64,000 nt of DNA from Vibrio sp. CB1-14 (GCF_040412085.2 NZ_CP115921.1:682001-746000); one strand, 5' to 3'. Positions 46,278-55,836 are shown, counted from the first letter of the stretch. The notes: generated by a model from the sequence alone, not told the origin. Made by a program: numbers and translations.

Positions 46278-47114
46278 ATGAGCAATAAGATAAACGTCAT
46301 CACCCTCCCTAAGGGAAACCCCTGTCAGATCATCGACAGTGCCTTCGATGACGAAGGCGGGATTATTGGTGCTCATCGACATGACTACTTTGAAATCATT
46401 TGGTGCTTAGATGATGTAGGCAAACAGGGCATCGATTTTGTCGAGTATCCGAGTAAAAAAGGGCGCTTTTTCACCATCGCACCGGGACAAGTTCACGAGA
46501 CAGCCGAGCTCACTGACAATTATCGTATGATGATTTTCTCAACCGATTTTCTTGAGAACCGTCCGCGCCACCAGCGTATGTTCAATGCCGTCTTTCGCTC
46601 TCACGATGACCAACAGCCCTACTTTGATACCTCTGATGAAGGACTCGCCTATTTCGAGCCACTCTTTAGCCTGCTACTGGATGAATTCCACCAACCACAA
46701 GCCGATTGGGATCTGATTGAGTCACTGCTTACCAGTTTTTTGCGCTACTTGCTAAGATTTTCCATCGACACCGAAGACACACAGGTGGTAAAAGATGCTC
46801 GTATTACCAAGGTACTTGGGCTGATTGAAAGCCACTATCGCTCACAACGCCACGTTCAGTTTTATGCCGACGAACTATCCATTACCAGCAAACGCCTCAA
46901 CGAGTTAACCAAGAAGCATGTCGGTAAGACCATTACCCGCCTTTTGCATGACCGAATCCTATTAGAAGCGAACCGAGACCTACTATTTTCCACTAAAACG
47001 GTAAAAACCATCGCTTTGGACTTAGGCTTTGATGATCCTTCTTATTTTGGACGCTTTTATCGAGGTCTAATGGGTGAGTCTCCGGCAGAATTTCGAAAAC
47101 GGACGTCAAAATAG
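46278..47114 (+). CDS. AraC-family transcriptional regulator with cupin domain
   Basis: A 278-residue regulator: N-terminal cupin (HRHDYFEIIWCLDD, then FTIAPGQVHE with cupin His residues) and a C-terminal AraC DNA-binding domain (ADELSITSKRLNELTKKHVGKTITRLLHDRI, ...ALDLGFDDPSYFGRFYRGLMGESPAEFRK). Such regulators usually respond to small aromatic or sugar ligands. The MATE exporter gene follows about 100 bp downstream on the same strand and may be its target. Confidence 0.88.
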   Translation: MSNKINVITLPKGNPCQIIDSAFDDEGGIIGAHRHDYFEIIWCLDDVGKQGIDFVEYPSKKGRFFTIAPGQVHETAELTDNYRMMIFSTDFLENRPRHQRMFNAVFRSHDDQQPYFDTSDEGLAYFEPLFSLLLDEFHQPQADWDLIESLLTSFLRYLLRFSIDTEDTQVVKDARITKVLGLIESHYRSQRHVQFYADELSITSKRLNELTKKHVGKTITRLLHDRILLEANRDLLFSTKTVKTIALDLGFDDPSYFGRFYRGLMGESPAEFRKRTSK

Positions 47115-47213
47115 TACCAGATAAAGGTCAGTATATCCCTTTCTTAGCCCAGTTTTGGTAACGATAATACCAGTAATAGTGTTTGTATTACTTTCAACGT
47201 ATTTTGGTTATCC

Positions 47214-48554
47214 ATGAGCATAAATCTAAAGTCTGATCCGATTCAGAAATCGTTTATTCAGTATTTGTTGCCTGCATTATCGGGCATGGTCATCAAATCC
47301 ATCTTCATAATGGGTGACGCTTGGTTTGTGGGCAAAGGCGTTGGTGCTGAAGGTCTGGGTGCCATCGCTCTCACAATTCCGGCGTACTCTCTTTTTTCTG
47401 CTATCGCCATGATGATTGGTATTGGTGGCGCAGCGCTGATGTCGATTGAATTTGGCAAGGGCAACCTCAAAATCGGTCAAACCTTGTTTAGCCAATCGAT
47501 GCTAGCAACGGCAATTATTACCACGATTACTGTCGTGTCTGCGTTGATTTGGCTAGATGAGATCATTGCGCTCATGGGTGCCAGCGGCTACATGGCGCAG
47601 CTCGCGCACGATTATTTAGACGTTATGCTTAAGTTCTTCGTGCTCTATGCGTTGGCTTGGGTCACGTCTTGCTTTGTGCGCAACGATACCAACCCGAAAC
47701 TGGCCATGTATGCCATGTCACTGGGCGCAGTAACAAACCTAGTTCTTGATTACTTCTTTGTACTTGAGTTTGGTTGGGGCATGAAAGGTGCCGCCTACGC
47801 GACGGCTATTTCACAAGGTGTCATTGCAATTGTTCTACTGACGCATTTTTGGCAGCAAAAAGGACAGCTACGCTTGAGCTTGGAAGGTTTAGGGCTAGAT
47901 AAAGTCGGTCAAATCTTGAAAATCGGCGTTCCGACATTCTTTATCGAGATCACCTCTGCACTGACCATTTTGCTATTTAACTATGTGCTACTTAGCCAGT
48001 TTGGCGAGAGTCATATCATCGCTTACGGCTTAACAGCTAACGTCGGTGTGTTTGCGCTGTTTGTCATCGTTGGTATCAACCAAGCTTGTCAGCCAATCAT
48101 CAGTTTTAACTACGGTGCCAGCAAAACCGAGCGCGTATACAGCACACTCAAGCTTGGACTGGTAACTTCCATTGGCAGTGGACTGTTATTCCTGTCGATT
48201 ATCTGGTTCACAGCGCAAGACGTGGCACAGTTCTATTTGGGTGCAGAGAGTGAATTACTAGAGCTTTCCGCCACAGCTCTGCTGTTTTTCTTTTATGCCA
48301 CGCCGCTTATGGGGCTTAACCTGGTCGTTGCCAATCTATTTCAAGCCATTGCCAAACCGAATCAAGCCACCATTATTTCGCTGGCACGCGGTTTTGTGTT
48401 TGTCGCGCTAGGGGTGGTTATTCTGCCAGGTCTGTTTCCTGCCAATGGTATTTGGGCAAGTATCCTGTTTGCCGAGGCCGCTACAGCACTAATCAGTTTA
48501 GTCTTACTGTTTGCCTTCCTTAAAAGGCAACAGATGAACCTGTCTGAAGCATAA
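47214..48554 (+). CDS. MATE-family efflux transporter
   Basis: A 446-residue, 12-helix MATE protein exporting cationic drugs or metabolites using Na+ or H+. Paired repeats start with LPALSGMVIKSIFIMGDAWFVGKGVGAEGLGAIAL and GVPTFFIEITSALTILLFNYVL. The segment GINQACQPIISFNYGA is a MATE signature. The nearest regulators are the AraC gene upstream and the convergent LysR gene. A terminator overlaps the LysR 3' end. Confidence 0.92.
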   Translation: MSINLKSDPIQKSFIQYLLPALSGMVIKSIFIMGDAWFVGKGVGAEGLGAIALTIPAYSLFSAIAMMIGIGGAALMSIEFGKGNLKIGQTLFSQSMLATAIITTITVVSALIWLDEIIALMGASGYMAQLAHDYLDVMLKFFVLYALAWVTSCFVRNDTNPKLAMYAMSLGAVTNLVLDYFFVLEFGWGMKGAAYATAISQGVIAIVLLTHFWQQKGQLRLSLEGLGLDKVGQILKIGVPTFFIEITSALTILLFNYVLLSQFGESHIIAYGLTANVGVFALFVIVGINQACQPIISFNYGASKTERVYSTLKLGLVTSIGSGLLFLSIIWFTAQDVAQFYLGAESELLELSATALLFFFYATPLMGLNLVVANLFQAIAKPNQATIISLARGFVFVALGVVILPGLFPANGIWASILFAEAATALISLVLLFAFLKRQQMNLSEA

Positions 48555-48562
48555 CGAGTGCA

Positions 48563-48600
48563 GCTCTCTTACTATCAACCTTGAACGTAAGAGAGCAATT
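48563..48600 (+). terminator. Terminator of the MATE gene, overlapping lysR
   Basis: GCTCTCTTAC (48563-48572) and GTAAGAGAGC (48587-48596) form a perfect 10-bp stem followed by AATTTTT. The right arm lies inside the last codons of the convergent LysR gene. Confidence 0.8.
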
Positions 48601-49474
48601 TTTCACGTAGCCATAAATTGGCTTTGCTATTCTGCTCTCTCTTATGCCCCATCAGAACATAGCTTACCGGCAATGAGCTAAATGGAACCGGCAAGATCTG
48701 CAATCCAAACTGCTCGGAAAACTGCTTAGCCATATTCAAGCTTGTCATACCAATGCTTTCGCTGCTCCCGACTAACGCCATTAGAGCGAGAAGCGACTCA
48801 CATTCTGCGGCGACTTTGCGCGGCTGAATATGTTCCTTGGTAAAATAGTCCACCAGAAAAATCTCTTCGCGGCGCAGTTTTAGTGTGATGTGTTTTTCTT
48901 GGTAATACTCCACAGCACTGATCGCCCCCTGAATTCGAGGATGCTGCTTGCTGGCTATCACACAAATCTGGTCTGAGAAGAACGGCTGAGTAAAATAGCT
49001 TGATGTCGAGGACTCAGAAAACTCAATCGCTAAATCGGCCTGCCTTAGATTGAGCTTTTCACGTAGTTGCGCTTCGGTAACAGTTGTCGGAGACAGCACA
49101 ATTTCACAGTTCCCTAAACTTTTATCGGCTTCGATTTTCGGAACTAGATTAAGCATCACAGGTTCCGTGGCGTACACCACGAAACGACGCTTTCCCTCAA
49201 CAGAAAACTCTTGGGCGTCATTCAATGTGTTTTCGATGGCTTCCAATGCAGGTTCTATTTGACGAGCCATCTCATGCGCCAAATGCGTTGGGGCAATTCC
49301 TCTCCCATCTCGAACAAACAGTTGTTGGCCTAACTGGTTCTGCAGCCGCTTAAGAGCACCGCTAACACCAGGCTGGGTAAGGTCGAGTACTTCTGCCGCT
49401 ACGGTAATGGATTGAAAGCGATACACAGTTAAAAACACGCGCATTAGATTGAGATCAAAATCAGACAGTTTCAT
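48575..49474 (-). CDS. LysR-family transcriptional regulator
   Basis: A 299-residue LysR regulator. The winged HTH is at the start (FDLNLMRVFLTVYRFQSITVAAEVLDLTQPGVSGALKRLQNQLGQQLFVRDGRG), followed by a typical effector domain ending in VSYVLMGHKREQNSKANLWLREKL. It is divergent from the alkylsulfatase gene with about 107 bp between starts, the classic LysR-target layout. The longest frame uses a TTG at 49486; ATG 49474 fits the family. Confidence 0.9.
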   Translation of the reverse strand: MKLSDFDLNLMRVFLTVYRFQSITVAAEVLDLTQPGVSGALKRLQNQLGQQLFVRDGRGIAPTHLAHEMARQIEPALEAIENTLNDAQEFSVEGKRRFVVYATEPVMLNLVPKIEADKSLGNCEIVLSPTTVTEAQLREKLNLRQADLAIEFSESSTSSYFTQPFFSDQICVIASKQHPRIQGAISAVEYYQEKHITLKLRREEIFLVDYFTKEHIQPRKVAAECESLLALMALVGSSESIGMTSLNMAKQFSEQFGLQILPVPFSSLPVSYVLMGHKREQNSKANLWLREKLLSYVQG

Positions 49475-49581
49475 ATATATAGCCAATAGTTATGTTTTAA
49501 CTAAATTTATATGCATGTTTGGTTATGAGTCAAGCCGATATAGTGACCTTGTTTCCTGTTAATACTGTGATGAGGTTTTCT

Positions 49582-51600
49582 ATGCTTCGAACGCTTACTC
49601 CTTCAACTATCGCTATCGCTGTTATGGCGTCATTCGCTGCTAACGCTGATTATGCAGGCCTTGAGGACTACCAAGGTAAACCTGCAAGCTCCCATACGCT
49701 GGAGGCCAATCAGACGCTTGCTTCTACACTACCGTGGCAAGACACGTCTGCATTTGACCGCACCAAACGTGGCCTTATCGCTGAATTTGGTACCCATGCT
49801 GCGGGTGAGCTTAAAAACCGATTTGAGTTTATGGCAGAGCTTTCTGTCGATGAGATTCCACCGACAGTCAATCCATCAATCTGGCGCCAAGGTATGCTCA
49901 ACTATGCAGCTGGCGGCCTTTATGAAGTGACTGATGGCGTGTACCAAATCCGCGGCGCTGATCTCTCCAACATGACCATCTACCGTACAGACAATGGTTA
50001 TGTGATTCACGATCCTTTACTATCGAAGGAAGCGGCTGCGGCCTCTTGGGACTTTGCCAAACAGCATCTACCAAAAATCAACGGTGAGCACAAAATCACA
50101 GGCATGATTTACTCTCACATGCACGCGGATCACTTTGGAGGCTCTCGTGGTGTCTATGAGTCTGGTGACTTCAGCGAAGGTGCGCCAATCTATGCGCCAA
50201 AAGATTTCATCAAGGAACTTGCTGACGAGAACGTGATAGCAGGTACCGCGATGGGACGCCGCGCCAACTATCAGTACGGCACAACGTTGGATAACGACGA
50301 AAAAGGCATTGTCGACAACGCACTTGGTCTGGGTACATCACGTGGAGAGGTCACGTTGGTAGCACCTACCACTGAAATCCAAGAACGCGAGAAAGTGATC
50401 ACAATCGATGGTCTCGATTTCCATGCCATCAACATGCCTGGCGCAGAAGCACCAGCTGAGATCGTGCTTTATGTGCCTCAATATCGCTCTCTAAACACTG
50501 CTGAGCTGACTTACGATGGTATGCACAATATCTACACCTTCCGCGGCGCTAAAGTTCGTGACGCGCTGGTGTGGACTAAATACCTGACAGAACTAAAAAT
50601 GCGTTACGTTGATACGGGTCTGGTCGACAACATCCACGCTGCGCACTCTGCGCCAGTTTGGAATGATGCGAATACGCCGCAAAATGAAATTGCCGATTAC
50701 ATGACACTCCAGCGTGACAACTACGGCTTTATTCATAACCAAGCCATGCGTCTCGCAAACCACGGGGTAACTATCCACGATGTGGGACGCGAAATAGAAA
50801 ATCTGGTTCCTGAGTCTCAAAAGCAAACTTGGCACACTAACGGTTATCACGGCTCATACAGCCATAACGCTCGTGCCGTTGTAAACCTATACCTGGGATA
50901 TCATGACATGAACCCAGTGAACACCAACCCACTGCAAACACAAGACAAGTCATGTGTGTATGTGCAAGCAGCCGGGGCAGATGTTCTATTCAACGCGGGC
51001 ATGGAGCACTTTAAACATGGGGAGTATCAAGAAGCTTCTCAGCTGTTTAACGACCTGGTGCAATGTGACCCAAACAATGTGACCTACCGCTATGCGCTTG
51101 CAGACAGCTTCGAGCAGCAAGGCTATCAATCTGAAACCATGGCTTGGCGAAACTCTTACCTACAAGGTGCGGTTGAGCTTAGAACTGGCGAGATCCAACC
51201 TTCTATCAAGCTGGCCTCAGCAGACGTGATTGCCAATACACCAACGGGAATGTTCCTAGACTTCATTGCTGTTAGGCTTAATGCAGAAAAAGCCGAGCAA
51301 GCAGGTTTAGACTTTAACTTTGGTTTGTATCATCCAGATGTGGAAGAGCGATACTACGGCGAAGTGTCTAATGCCAATATGAGTAACATCGAAGTCGATA
51401 CTCTACCGGAAACCAATGTAGAACTTATCATCCACAAATCGGATCTTACCCGAGTGGCACTTGGCCAGACATCACTTGATGAGCTGCTGAAATCAGGTCA
51501 AGCCGGTATCAAGGGCGACGCTGAACTCATTGGCAAGCTCGCGGCTTCACTCGATGAGTTTGATGGCATGTTTGAAATCTTACCTATGCCGAATAAGTAA
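49582..51600 (+). CDS. Alkylsulfatase, metallo-beta-lactamase fold (SdsA1/BDS1 type)
   Basis: A 672-residue exported enzyme hydrolysing alkyl sulfates such as SDS to alcohol and sulfate. Signal peptide MLRTLTPSTIAIAVMASFAANA; zinc motif HMHADH at 179-184; the alkylsulfatase dimerisation domain (about 380-520, containing GYHGSYSHNARAVVNLYLGY) and a C-terminal SCP2-like domain (about 540-670). The frame is open from 49519, but ATG 49582 has GAGG six bases upstream and starts a proper leader. Divergent from LysR, followed by a strong terminator. Confidence 0.93.
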   Translation: MLRTLTPSTIAIAVMASFAANADYAGLEDYQGKPASSHTLEANQTLASTLPWQDTSAFDRTKRGLIAEFGTHAAGELKNRFEFMAELSVDEIPPTVNPSIWRQGMLNYAAGGLYEVTDGVYQIRGADLSNMTIYRTDNGYVIHDPLLSKEAAAASWDFAKQHLPKINGEHKITGMIYSHMHADHFGGSRGVYESGDFSEGAPIYAPKDFIKELADENVIAGTAMGRRANYQYGTTLDNDEKGIVDNALGLGTSRGEVTLVAPTTEIQEREKVITIDGLDFHAINMPGAEAPAEIVLYVPQYRSLNTAELTYDGMHNIYTFRGAKVRDALVWTKYLTELKMRYVDTGLVDNIHAAHSAPVWNDANTPQNEIADYMTLQRDNYGFIHNQAMRLANHGVTIHDVGREIENLVPESQKQTWHTNGYHGSYSHNARAVVNLYLGYHDMNPVNTNPLQTQDKSCVYVQAAGADVLFNAGMEHFKHGEYQEASQLFNDLVQCDPNNVTYRYALADSFEQQGYQSETMAWRNSYLQGAVELRTGEIQPSIKLASADVIANTPTGMFLDFIAVRLNAEKAEQAGLDFNFGLYHPDVEERYYGEVSNANMSNIEVDTLPETNVELIIHKSDLTRVALGQTSLDELLKSGQAGIKGDAELIGKLAASLDEFDGMFEILPMPNK

Positions 51601-51616
51601 GACGAATCACAAACGA

Positions 51617-51643
51617 AAAACCCAGAGCAACGCTCTGGGTTTT
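51617..51643. terminator. Bidirectional terminator between alkylsulfatase and yegD
   Basis: AAAACCCAGAGC (51617-51628) pairs perfectly with GCTCTGGGTTTT (51632-51643), loop AAC, between convergent genes. Confidence 0.88.
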
Positions 51644-51665
51644 GTCTATCTGCGCAGGGCTCTTG

Positions 51666-53018
51666 TTATCTAAAACAAACATCTGCCCATCGTGCCAACC
51701 CTGCTGTAACCGAGCCAAAGTAGTTACCCGAGACTACTGGAATATTTGGCAGCACATCTTGAACCGCTTTGCGAAGAACAGAAGAACGTGCCGATCCTCC
51801 CGTCATGTAAATCACATCCGGTAACGTGCCCGCTTGTTGCGCCGCTTCTTTAACTAGAGCTTGAATTTTCTTGGTCGGATTATCAATCGCCGCCGCCATA
51901 TCTGATTGGTTGATTTCAATACCTACATGTTCGCTGTAGAGATCGAGCATCGCTTTGTATTCGGCATTTTCTTCGAGCGCAATCTTGGCTTTTTCAGCCT
52001 CACGAATCACCGCATAGCCTAAAGTTTCTTGGTGCAAAGCAATCAGCCGATTCACTTTTTCAGGCTCCAACGCCTCTTTTGCCAGTAACCTTAGCTCTTT
52101 CAAGTTGTCGTGAGCATAGAACTTTCTTTGCGCTTGTACGTCGTTGATTGCAATAGGATTCCAGAACTGAGTCACGGGGATATCTAAGCCAGAAAGACGT
52201 TTCGTCCCCATACCAAAGGCATGCATAAAACGGCGAAATGCGATGTAAATATCCAAATCGTTACCGCCGACGAGCTGACCTGTATGGGCAATCAGCGATT
52301 GCTGTCTGTCGTCTTTTCCAACCCAGGATGGTCCCATCTGAATGTAAGAGCAGTCAGTTGTACCACCGCCAATATCAACTACCAGTACGTTTTTGTTCTC
52401 TGTCAGGGTAGATTCGAATTCAAGCCCAGCGGCGACTGGCTCATATTGAAATTCGACATCTTTAAAGCCAGCGCGATTTGCCGCTCGCAGCAAAATTCCT
52501 TCTGCTTGGAAGTTAGATGCATCGCCACCTCGTCCTAGAAAGTTCACCGGGCGACCGATGACAGTTTGCTCAATTGTCCTCTCTAGATTTGCTTCCGCTT
52601 TACGTTTGACGTTACTCATCATGGCGCAAACCAGATCTTCAAAGAATGAAAGCTGCATATCACGCAGCCCCATTGCACCTAAGAAGGATTTTGGGGACTT
52701 AATGTAATAGACATCTTTCGGATCTTCTAAATAGAGATTCAGAGCTTGCTCACCAAACAGCACATCGCTTGGGATCACCTCAATACCTTCTTCACGGTTC
52801 ATCTTGACGGCACGGCGCAATACAGACTCACCAATGTCATTGGATGGACGAATGTCTAAACAGCGAAATAAGTATTCTGATACGGTTTCTGCTGTTGGTG
52901 CACAGAGTGTTGATGCAATGTAGCAGTTATCCCCTACAAGCGGGATTTGCTCAACGCTGCCATTGTTTAAATGCGCTACGGAGCAGTTTGCGGTTCCGTA
53001 ATCAAAACCGATAGCCAT
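51666..53018 (-). CDS. yegD: YegD-like Hsp70-family protein
   Basis: A 450-residue actin-fold ATPase equal in length to E. coli YegD. Phosphate motifs are present: GFDYGTANCSVAHL (phosphate 1), VLVVDIGGGTTDCSYIQMG (phosphate 2) and VIYMTGGSARSSVLRKAVQDVLP (adenosine). It has the nucleotide-binding domain but no substrate-binding domain or lid, so it is not a full DnaK chaperone. The real role of YegD is unknown. The frame extends to 53069; ATG 53018 has GAGG and the family start MAIGFDYGT. Confidence 0.9.
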   Translation of the reverse strand: MAIGFDYGTANCSVAHLNNGSVEQIPLVGDNCYIASTLCAPTAETVSEYLFRCLDIRPSNDIGESVLRRAVKMNREEGIEVIPSDVLFGEQALNLYLEDPKDVYYIKSPKSFLGAMGLRDMQLSFFEDLVCAMMSNVKRKAEANLERTIEQTVIGRPVNFLGRGGDASNFQAEGILLRAANRAGFKDVEFQYEPVAAGLEFESTLTENKNVLVVDIGGGTTDCSYIQMGPSWVGKDDRQQSLIAHTGQLVGGNDLDIYIAFRRFMHAFGMGTKRLSGLDIPVTQFWNPIAINDVQAQRKFYAHDNLKELRLLAKEALEPEKVNRLIALHQETLGYAVIREAEKAKIALEENAEYKAMLDLYSEHVGIEINQSDMAAAIDNPTKKIQALVKEAAQQAGTLPDVIYMTGGSARSSVLRKAVQDVLPNIPVVSGNYFGSVTAGLARWADVCFR

Positions 53019-53121
53019 AAGAATTACCTCAACACGTGAAAAAGGCCGCAAAGAATAGCAGCCTGACAATGAACTTCAAGCGCCAAACCGTAAACCCTGC
53101 ACCAATAGACAGGTCAAACAC

Positions 53122-53157
53122 AAAAATGGGGCTACGATCTGTCGTCGGAGCCCCATT
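53122..53157 (-). terminator. Terminator downstream of the thioesterase
   Basis: Read on the minus strand, AATGGGGCT and AGCCCCATT (53149-53157 with 53125-53133) form a 9-bp stem followed by TTTTTG, suited to end the thioesterase transcript. Confidence 0.75.
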
Positions 53158-53164
53158 CGCTTTG

Positions 53165-53177
53165 TTTACACTGTAAA
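53165..53177. other. parS2-type site, isolated copy
   Basis: TTTACACTGTAAA is a perfect match to the parS2 core TTTACANTGTAAA of Vibrio chromosome II. It lies 20 bp from the thioesterase stop in a short intergenic gap, about 8.4 kb from the four-site cluster. Confidence 0.75.
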
Positions 53178-53196
53178 ACGCGCTTAGCCAAAGTAC

Positions 53197-53997
53197 CTAG
53201 TCAAAGATAGCGATACTTTGACGACTAACCGCAACAAGATCGCCGCGATTATTCCAAATATTGGCTTGCGCGTGAGCATAGCCTTCTGCGGCTTGCCTTG
53301 TGTGGGACTGATATGCAAACCAATCTTCAGGCTGCACTGAGCGGTGGGGATGAATAAACTCCAAGTTCCACATCATGGTGCTGGCTGGTGCTGGCGTTCC
53401 CATCATCTGCAATACGCCGGGAGGCCAGGCATCAACCAGACAGATTAAATGTGCGTCTGAGATGGATTCAGGAGAAACCTTAAATCGCATCCAACCCCAT
53501 GTATGTGAGTCTTTACTTGCAGTAAAAGGCAGGTGGCCACGGGCAAGTGCTAGGTCAATGTGTGACGTGTAGTTCGGTGCACCTTGCTCAATCGATGGAA
53601 ATCTTGGTAGGTCATCGGGTACTGGCATGATGTGGTTATCGTTGTTGTTCACTACAATTTTGGACTCACGATCGGCACCAAAACAGCCCTGTTGGAACAC
53701 CGCCACTTGACCATTTTGCACCAAACGCGCACTGAGCTGAGAAACGCTTTTGCCTTCCCTAAGAACCTCGACTTCAAAAGTGAACGGCACATCCACCAAA
53801 AGCGGGCCAACAAAATTGGTGTTAAGCGAGCGCAGCACACGCTCGCCAGTCAAGTGAGACTGCATCACGGTATACAGCAATGAAGCGGATAACCCACCAA
53901 AAACGGTTCTCCCCTGTCCCCATGACGCCGGGATCGACATATGTTCACTGGTTTTCGCACACAGCTTGGCTGTTGCGATTAATTCGTCGAAGTGCAT
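53197..53997 (-). CDS. Acyl-CoA thioesterase, tandem hotdog (TesB-like)
   Basis: A 266-residue protein with two hotdog folds. The first carries GRTVFGGLSASLLYTVM and the NFVGPLLVDVPFTFEVEVLREGKS strand pair; the second carries LVDAWPPGVLQMMGTPAPASTMMWNLEFIHP, the TesB-like active-site region. It hydrolyses acyl-CoA of unknown chain length. A GTG three codons upstream is possible, but ATG 53997 is preferred. Confidence 0.85.
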   Translation of the reverse strand: MHFDELIATAKLCAKTSEHMSIPASWGQGRTVFGGLSASLLYTVMQSHLTGERVLRSLNTNFVGPLLVDVPFTFEVEVLREGKSVSQLSARLVQNGQVAVFQQGCFGADRESKIVVNNNDNHIMPVPDDLPRFPSIEQGAPNYTSHIDLALARGHLPFTASKDSHTWGWMRFKVSPESISDAHLICLVDAWPPGVLQMMGTPAPASTMMWNLEFIHPHRSVQPEDWFAYQSHTRQAAEGYAHAQANIWNNRGDLVAVSRQSIAIFD

Positions 53998-54160
53998 CCC
54001 TACCACCTTATGTTAACACCTTGTTACTTAACAATAACTGGTCGGATGGGTTGCTGCAAGAGGTGTTACCTGATTTTGTTACATTTTACACACAAAAGGA
54101 AATAACATTCCGTTACCACAACAAACAATCCATTAACAAGAATCAATAGGCGGCTCTTTA

Positions 54161-54190
54161 TTGACGAGAGTAGAACAATCATTCTACACT
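54161..54190 (+). promoter_or_regulatory. Sigma-70 promoter of the tetR-oxidoreductase operon
   Basis: TTGACG (54161-54166) and TACACT (54185-54190) are separated by 18 bp. The TetR-type operators cover its spacer and start region. Confidence 0.55.
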
Positions 54191-54212
54191 ACAGGTAGTA
54201 TAAACATTCTAC
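54170..54212. promoter_or_regulatory. Tandem TetR-type operators
   Basis: GTAGAACAATCATTCTAC (54170-54187) and GTAGTATAAACATTCTAC (54195-54212) are two 18-bp dyads starting 25 bp apart. They overlap the promoter and end 17 bp before the TetR start, as expected for autorepression. Confidence 0.65.
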
Positions 54213-54228
54213 CTGTATAGGACTTGTA

Positions 54229-54774
54229 ATGTCACAACAACAAATCGCAGAAAACCTTGAACTTGCTTTTGCGCAAAAAGGATTCGCAGAGCCAAGTGTC
54301 GCTGAGCTAAAAACACTGTCTGGTGTGAGTATGCGCACCTTATACAAATACTTCCCTTCCAAAGAGAGTATGGTCGTTGGTGCTTTAAACCATCGACACC
54401 AACGCTACATCGCACTGTTAGAAGAGTGCGCACAGCAAAGTGGGCTAGATGCTACCCTTTCTGCCTTTGACGTTCTTGGTGGCTGGATGAAAGAGCACGC
54501 GCCGAAAGGTTGCCTATCGGTCAACGCGCTTGCTGCTTTTCCTGACAACGTGGAGATAAATTCAACCGTTGAACAACACAAACAACAGGTTATCGACTCT
54601 CTTGCCAAACTGAGTGGACACGAGGGTCTTTCAGATGCTCTATTTGTTCTGCATGAGGGAACAACAACCGCTTATCCCATTTTAGGTGAATCGGCGATTA
54701 CCGCTGCCAAAGTAGCTATCACTACTTTGTTTTCTACCCATTCAACAAGCAACAAGAAAGGAATTCAACAATGA
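54229..54774 (+). CDS. TetR-family repressor
   Basis: A 181-residue TetR regulator. N-terminal HTH: FAEPSVAELKTLSGVSMRTLYKYFPSKESMVVGAL (about 19-53). The C-terminal ligand domain is helical, with the FDVLGGWMKEHAPKGCLSVNALAAF segment of the AcrR/TetR_C group. It overlaps the oxidoreductase gene by 4 bp (ATGA), so the two form an operon. Two matching dyads in its promoter point to autorepression. Confidence 0.9.
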   Translation: MSQQQIAENLELAFAQKGFAEPSVAELKTLSGVSMRTLYKYFPSKESMVVGALNHRHQRYIALLEECAQQSGLDATLSAFDVLGGWMKEHAPKGCLSVNALAAFPDNVEINSTVEQHKQQVIDSLAKLSGHEGLSDALFVLHEGTTTAYPILGESAITAAKVAITTLFSTHSTSNKKGIQQ

Positions 54775-55817
54775 GCACGGTAATGACAGGCGTACAGCTG
54801 ATTGGTCATGGCGATCTAGACCAGCTAGAACTCCGCAGCAATATTCCGTTACCTTCGCCAAAAGAAGATGAGGTTTTAATTAAAGTCAGTGCAGCTGGCG
54901 TGAATAATACCGATATCAATACGCGTATCGGCTGGTACTCAAAAGGCGACAACGACAGTGAAGATGCTGGGTGGGCTGGCAATGCGCTCAGTTTACCTCG
55001 TATTCAAGGTGCTGATGTGTGTGGTCATATCGTCGCAGTAGGTTCTAATATCGACGCTAGTCGCATCGGCGAACGCGTACTGATTGACCCATGTTTGCGT
55101 TATGTCGACGGTCAAAAGCTTGAGCATTTCTGGTACTTTGGCTCTGAGTGTGATGGCGGTTTTGCGGAGTATACGACCGTAGATGCCCGCCAGGCTTACA
55201 GTGTAAATTCAAGCTACAAGGACATTGAGCTTGCCTCATTTCCATGTTCATACTCCACTGCTGAGAACATGCTAACGCGTGCAAATGTTACCTCAGGCGA
55301 TGTTGTATTAGTTACTGGTGCCTCTGGTGGGGTGGGCTCCGCAGCTGTTCAGCTAGCCAAAGCGCGGGGGGCAACCGTTGTTGCAGTTACGAGTGAATCC
55401 AAAGCTGGGACACTGCTTGAGATTGGCGCAGACAAGACGGTATCTCGGGGTCAAAACTTAGTGGAAGCGCTTGGCAATAACAGTGTTAATGTCGTGATTG
55501 ACCTTGTTGCGGGACCACAATGGCCTGAGCTTCTAGAAGTCATGGCACCAAAAGGACGCTATGCCGTCTCTGGTGCGATCGGAGGCCCTCTGGTTGAGCT
55601 CGATGTTCGTACCCTGTACCTCAAGGATTTGTCATTCTTTGGCTGCACTGGACTCGAAGATGAAGTGTTCCCGAATCTAATCAGCCGCATCGAAGAGGAG
55701 CAGATTAAGCCACTTGTCGGCAAAACACTTGAGCTTGCAGAGATTAAGCAGGCACAAACTGAGTTTGTTGAAAAAAACCACATTGGCAAGATTGTTCTCA
55801 ATGTGAGTGCATCTTAA
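54771..55817 (+). CDS. MDR-family quinone oxidoreductase/alcohol dehydrogenase-like protein
   Basis: A 348-residue medium-chain reductase. N-terminal GroES-like domain with SAAGVNNTDINTRIGWY and GADVCGHIVAVG; NADP-binding motif VTGASGGVGSAAVQLAKARG (about 177-196). The four structural zinc Cys are missing, and GVNNTD replaces the catalytic-zinc GICGTD, so it belongs with zinc-free quinone oxidoreductase-type enzymes. It likely detoxifies a quinone or reactive carbonyl sensed by the coupled TetR. It contains a 12/13 match to the parS2 core at 55195-55207. Confidence 0.85.
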   Translation: MSTVMTGVQLIGHGDLDQLELRSNIPLPSPKEDEVLIKVSAAGVNNTDINTRIGWYSKGDNDSEDAGWAGNALSLPRIQGADVCGHIVAVGSNIDASRIGERVLIDPCLRYVDGQKLEHFWYFGSECDGGFAEYTTVDARQAYSVNSSYKDIELASFPCSYSTAENMLTRANVTSGDVVLVTGASGGVGSAAVQLAKARGATVVAVTSESKAGTLLEIGADKTVSRGQNLVEALGNNSVNVVIDLVAGPQWPELLEVMAPKGRYAVSGAIGGPLVELDVRTLYLKDLSFFGCTGLEDEVFPNLISRIEEEQIKPLVGKTLELAEIKQAQTEFVEKNHIGKIVLNVSAS

Positions 55818-55836
55818 TCGCGTCTAAGAGTACATA

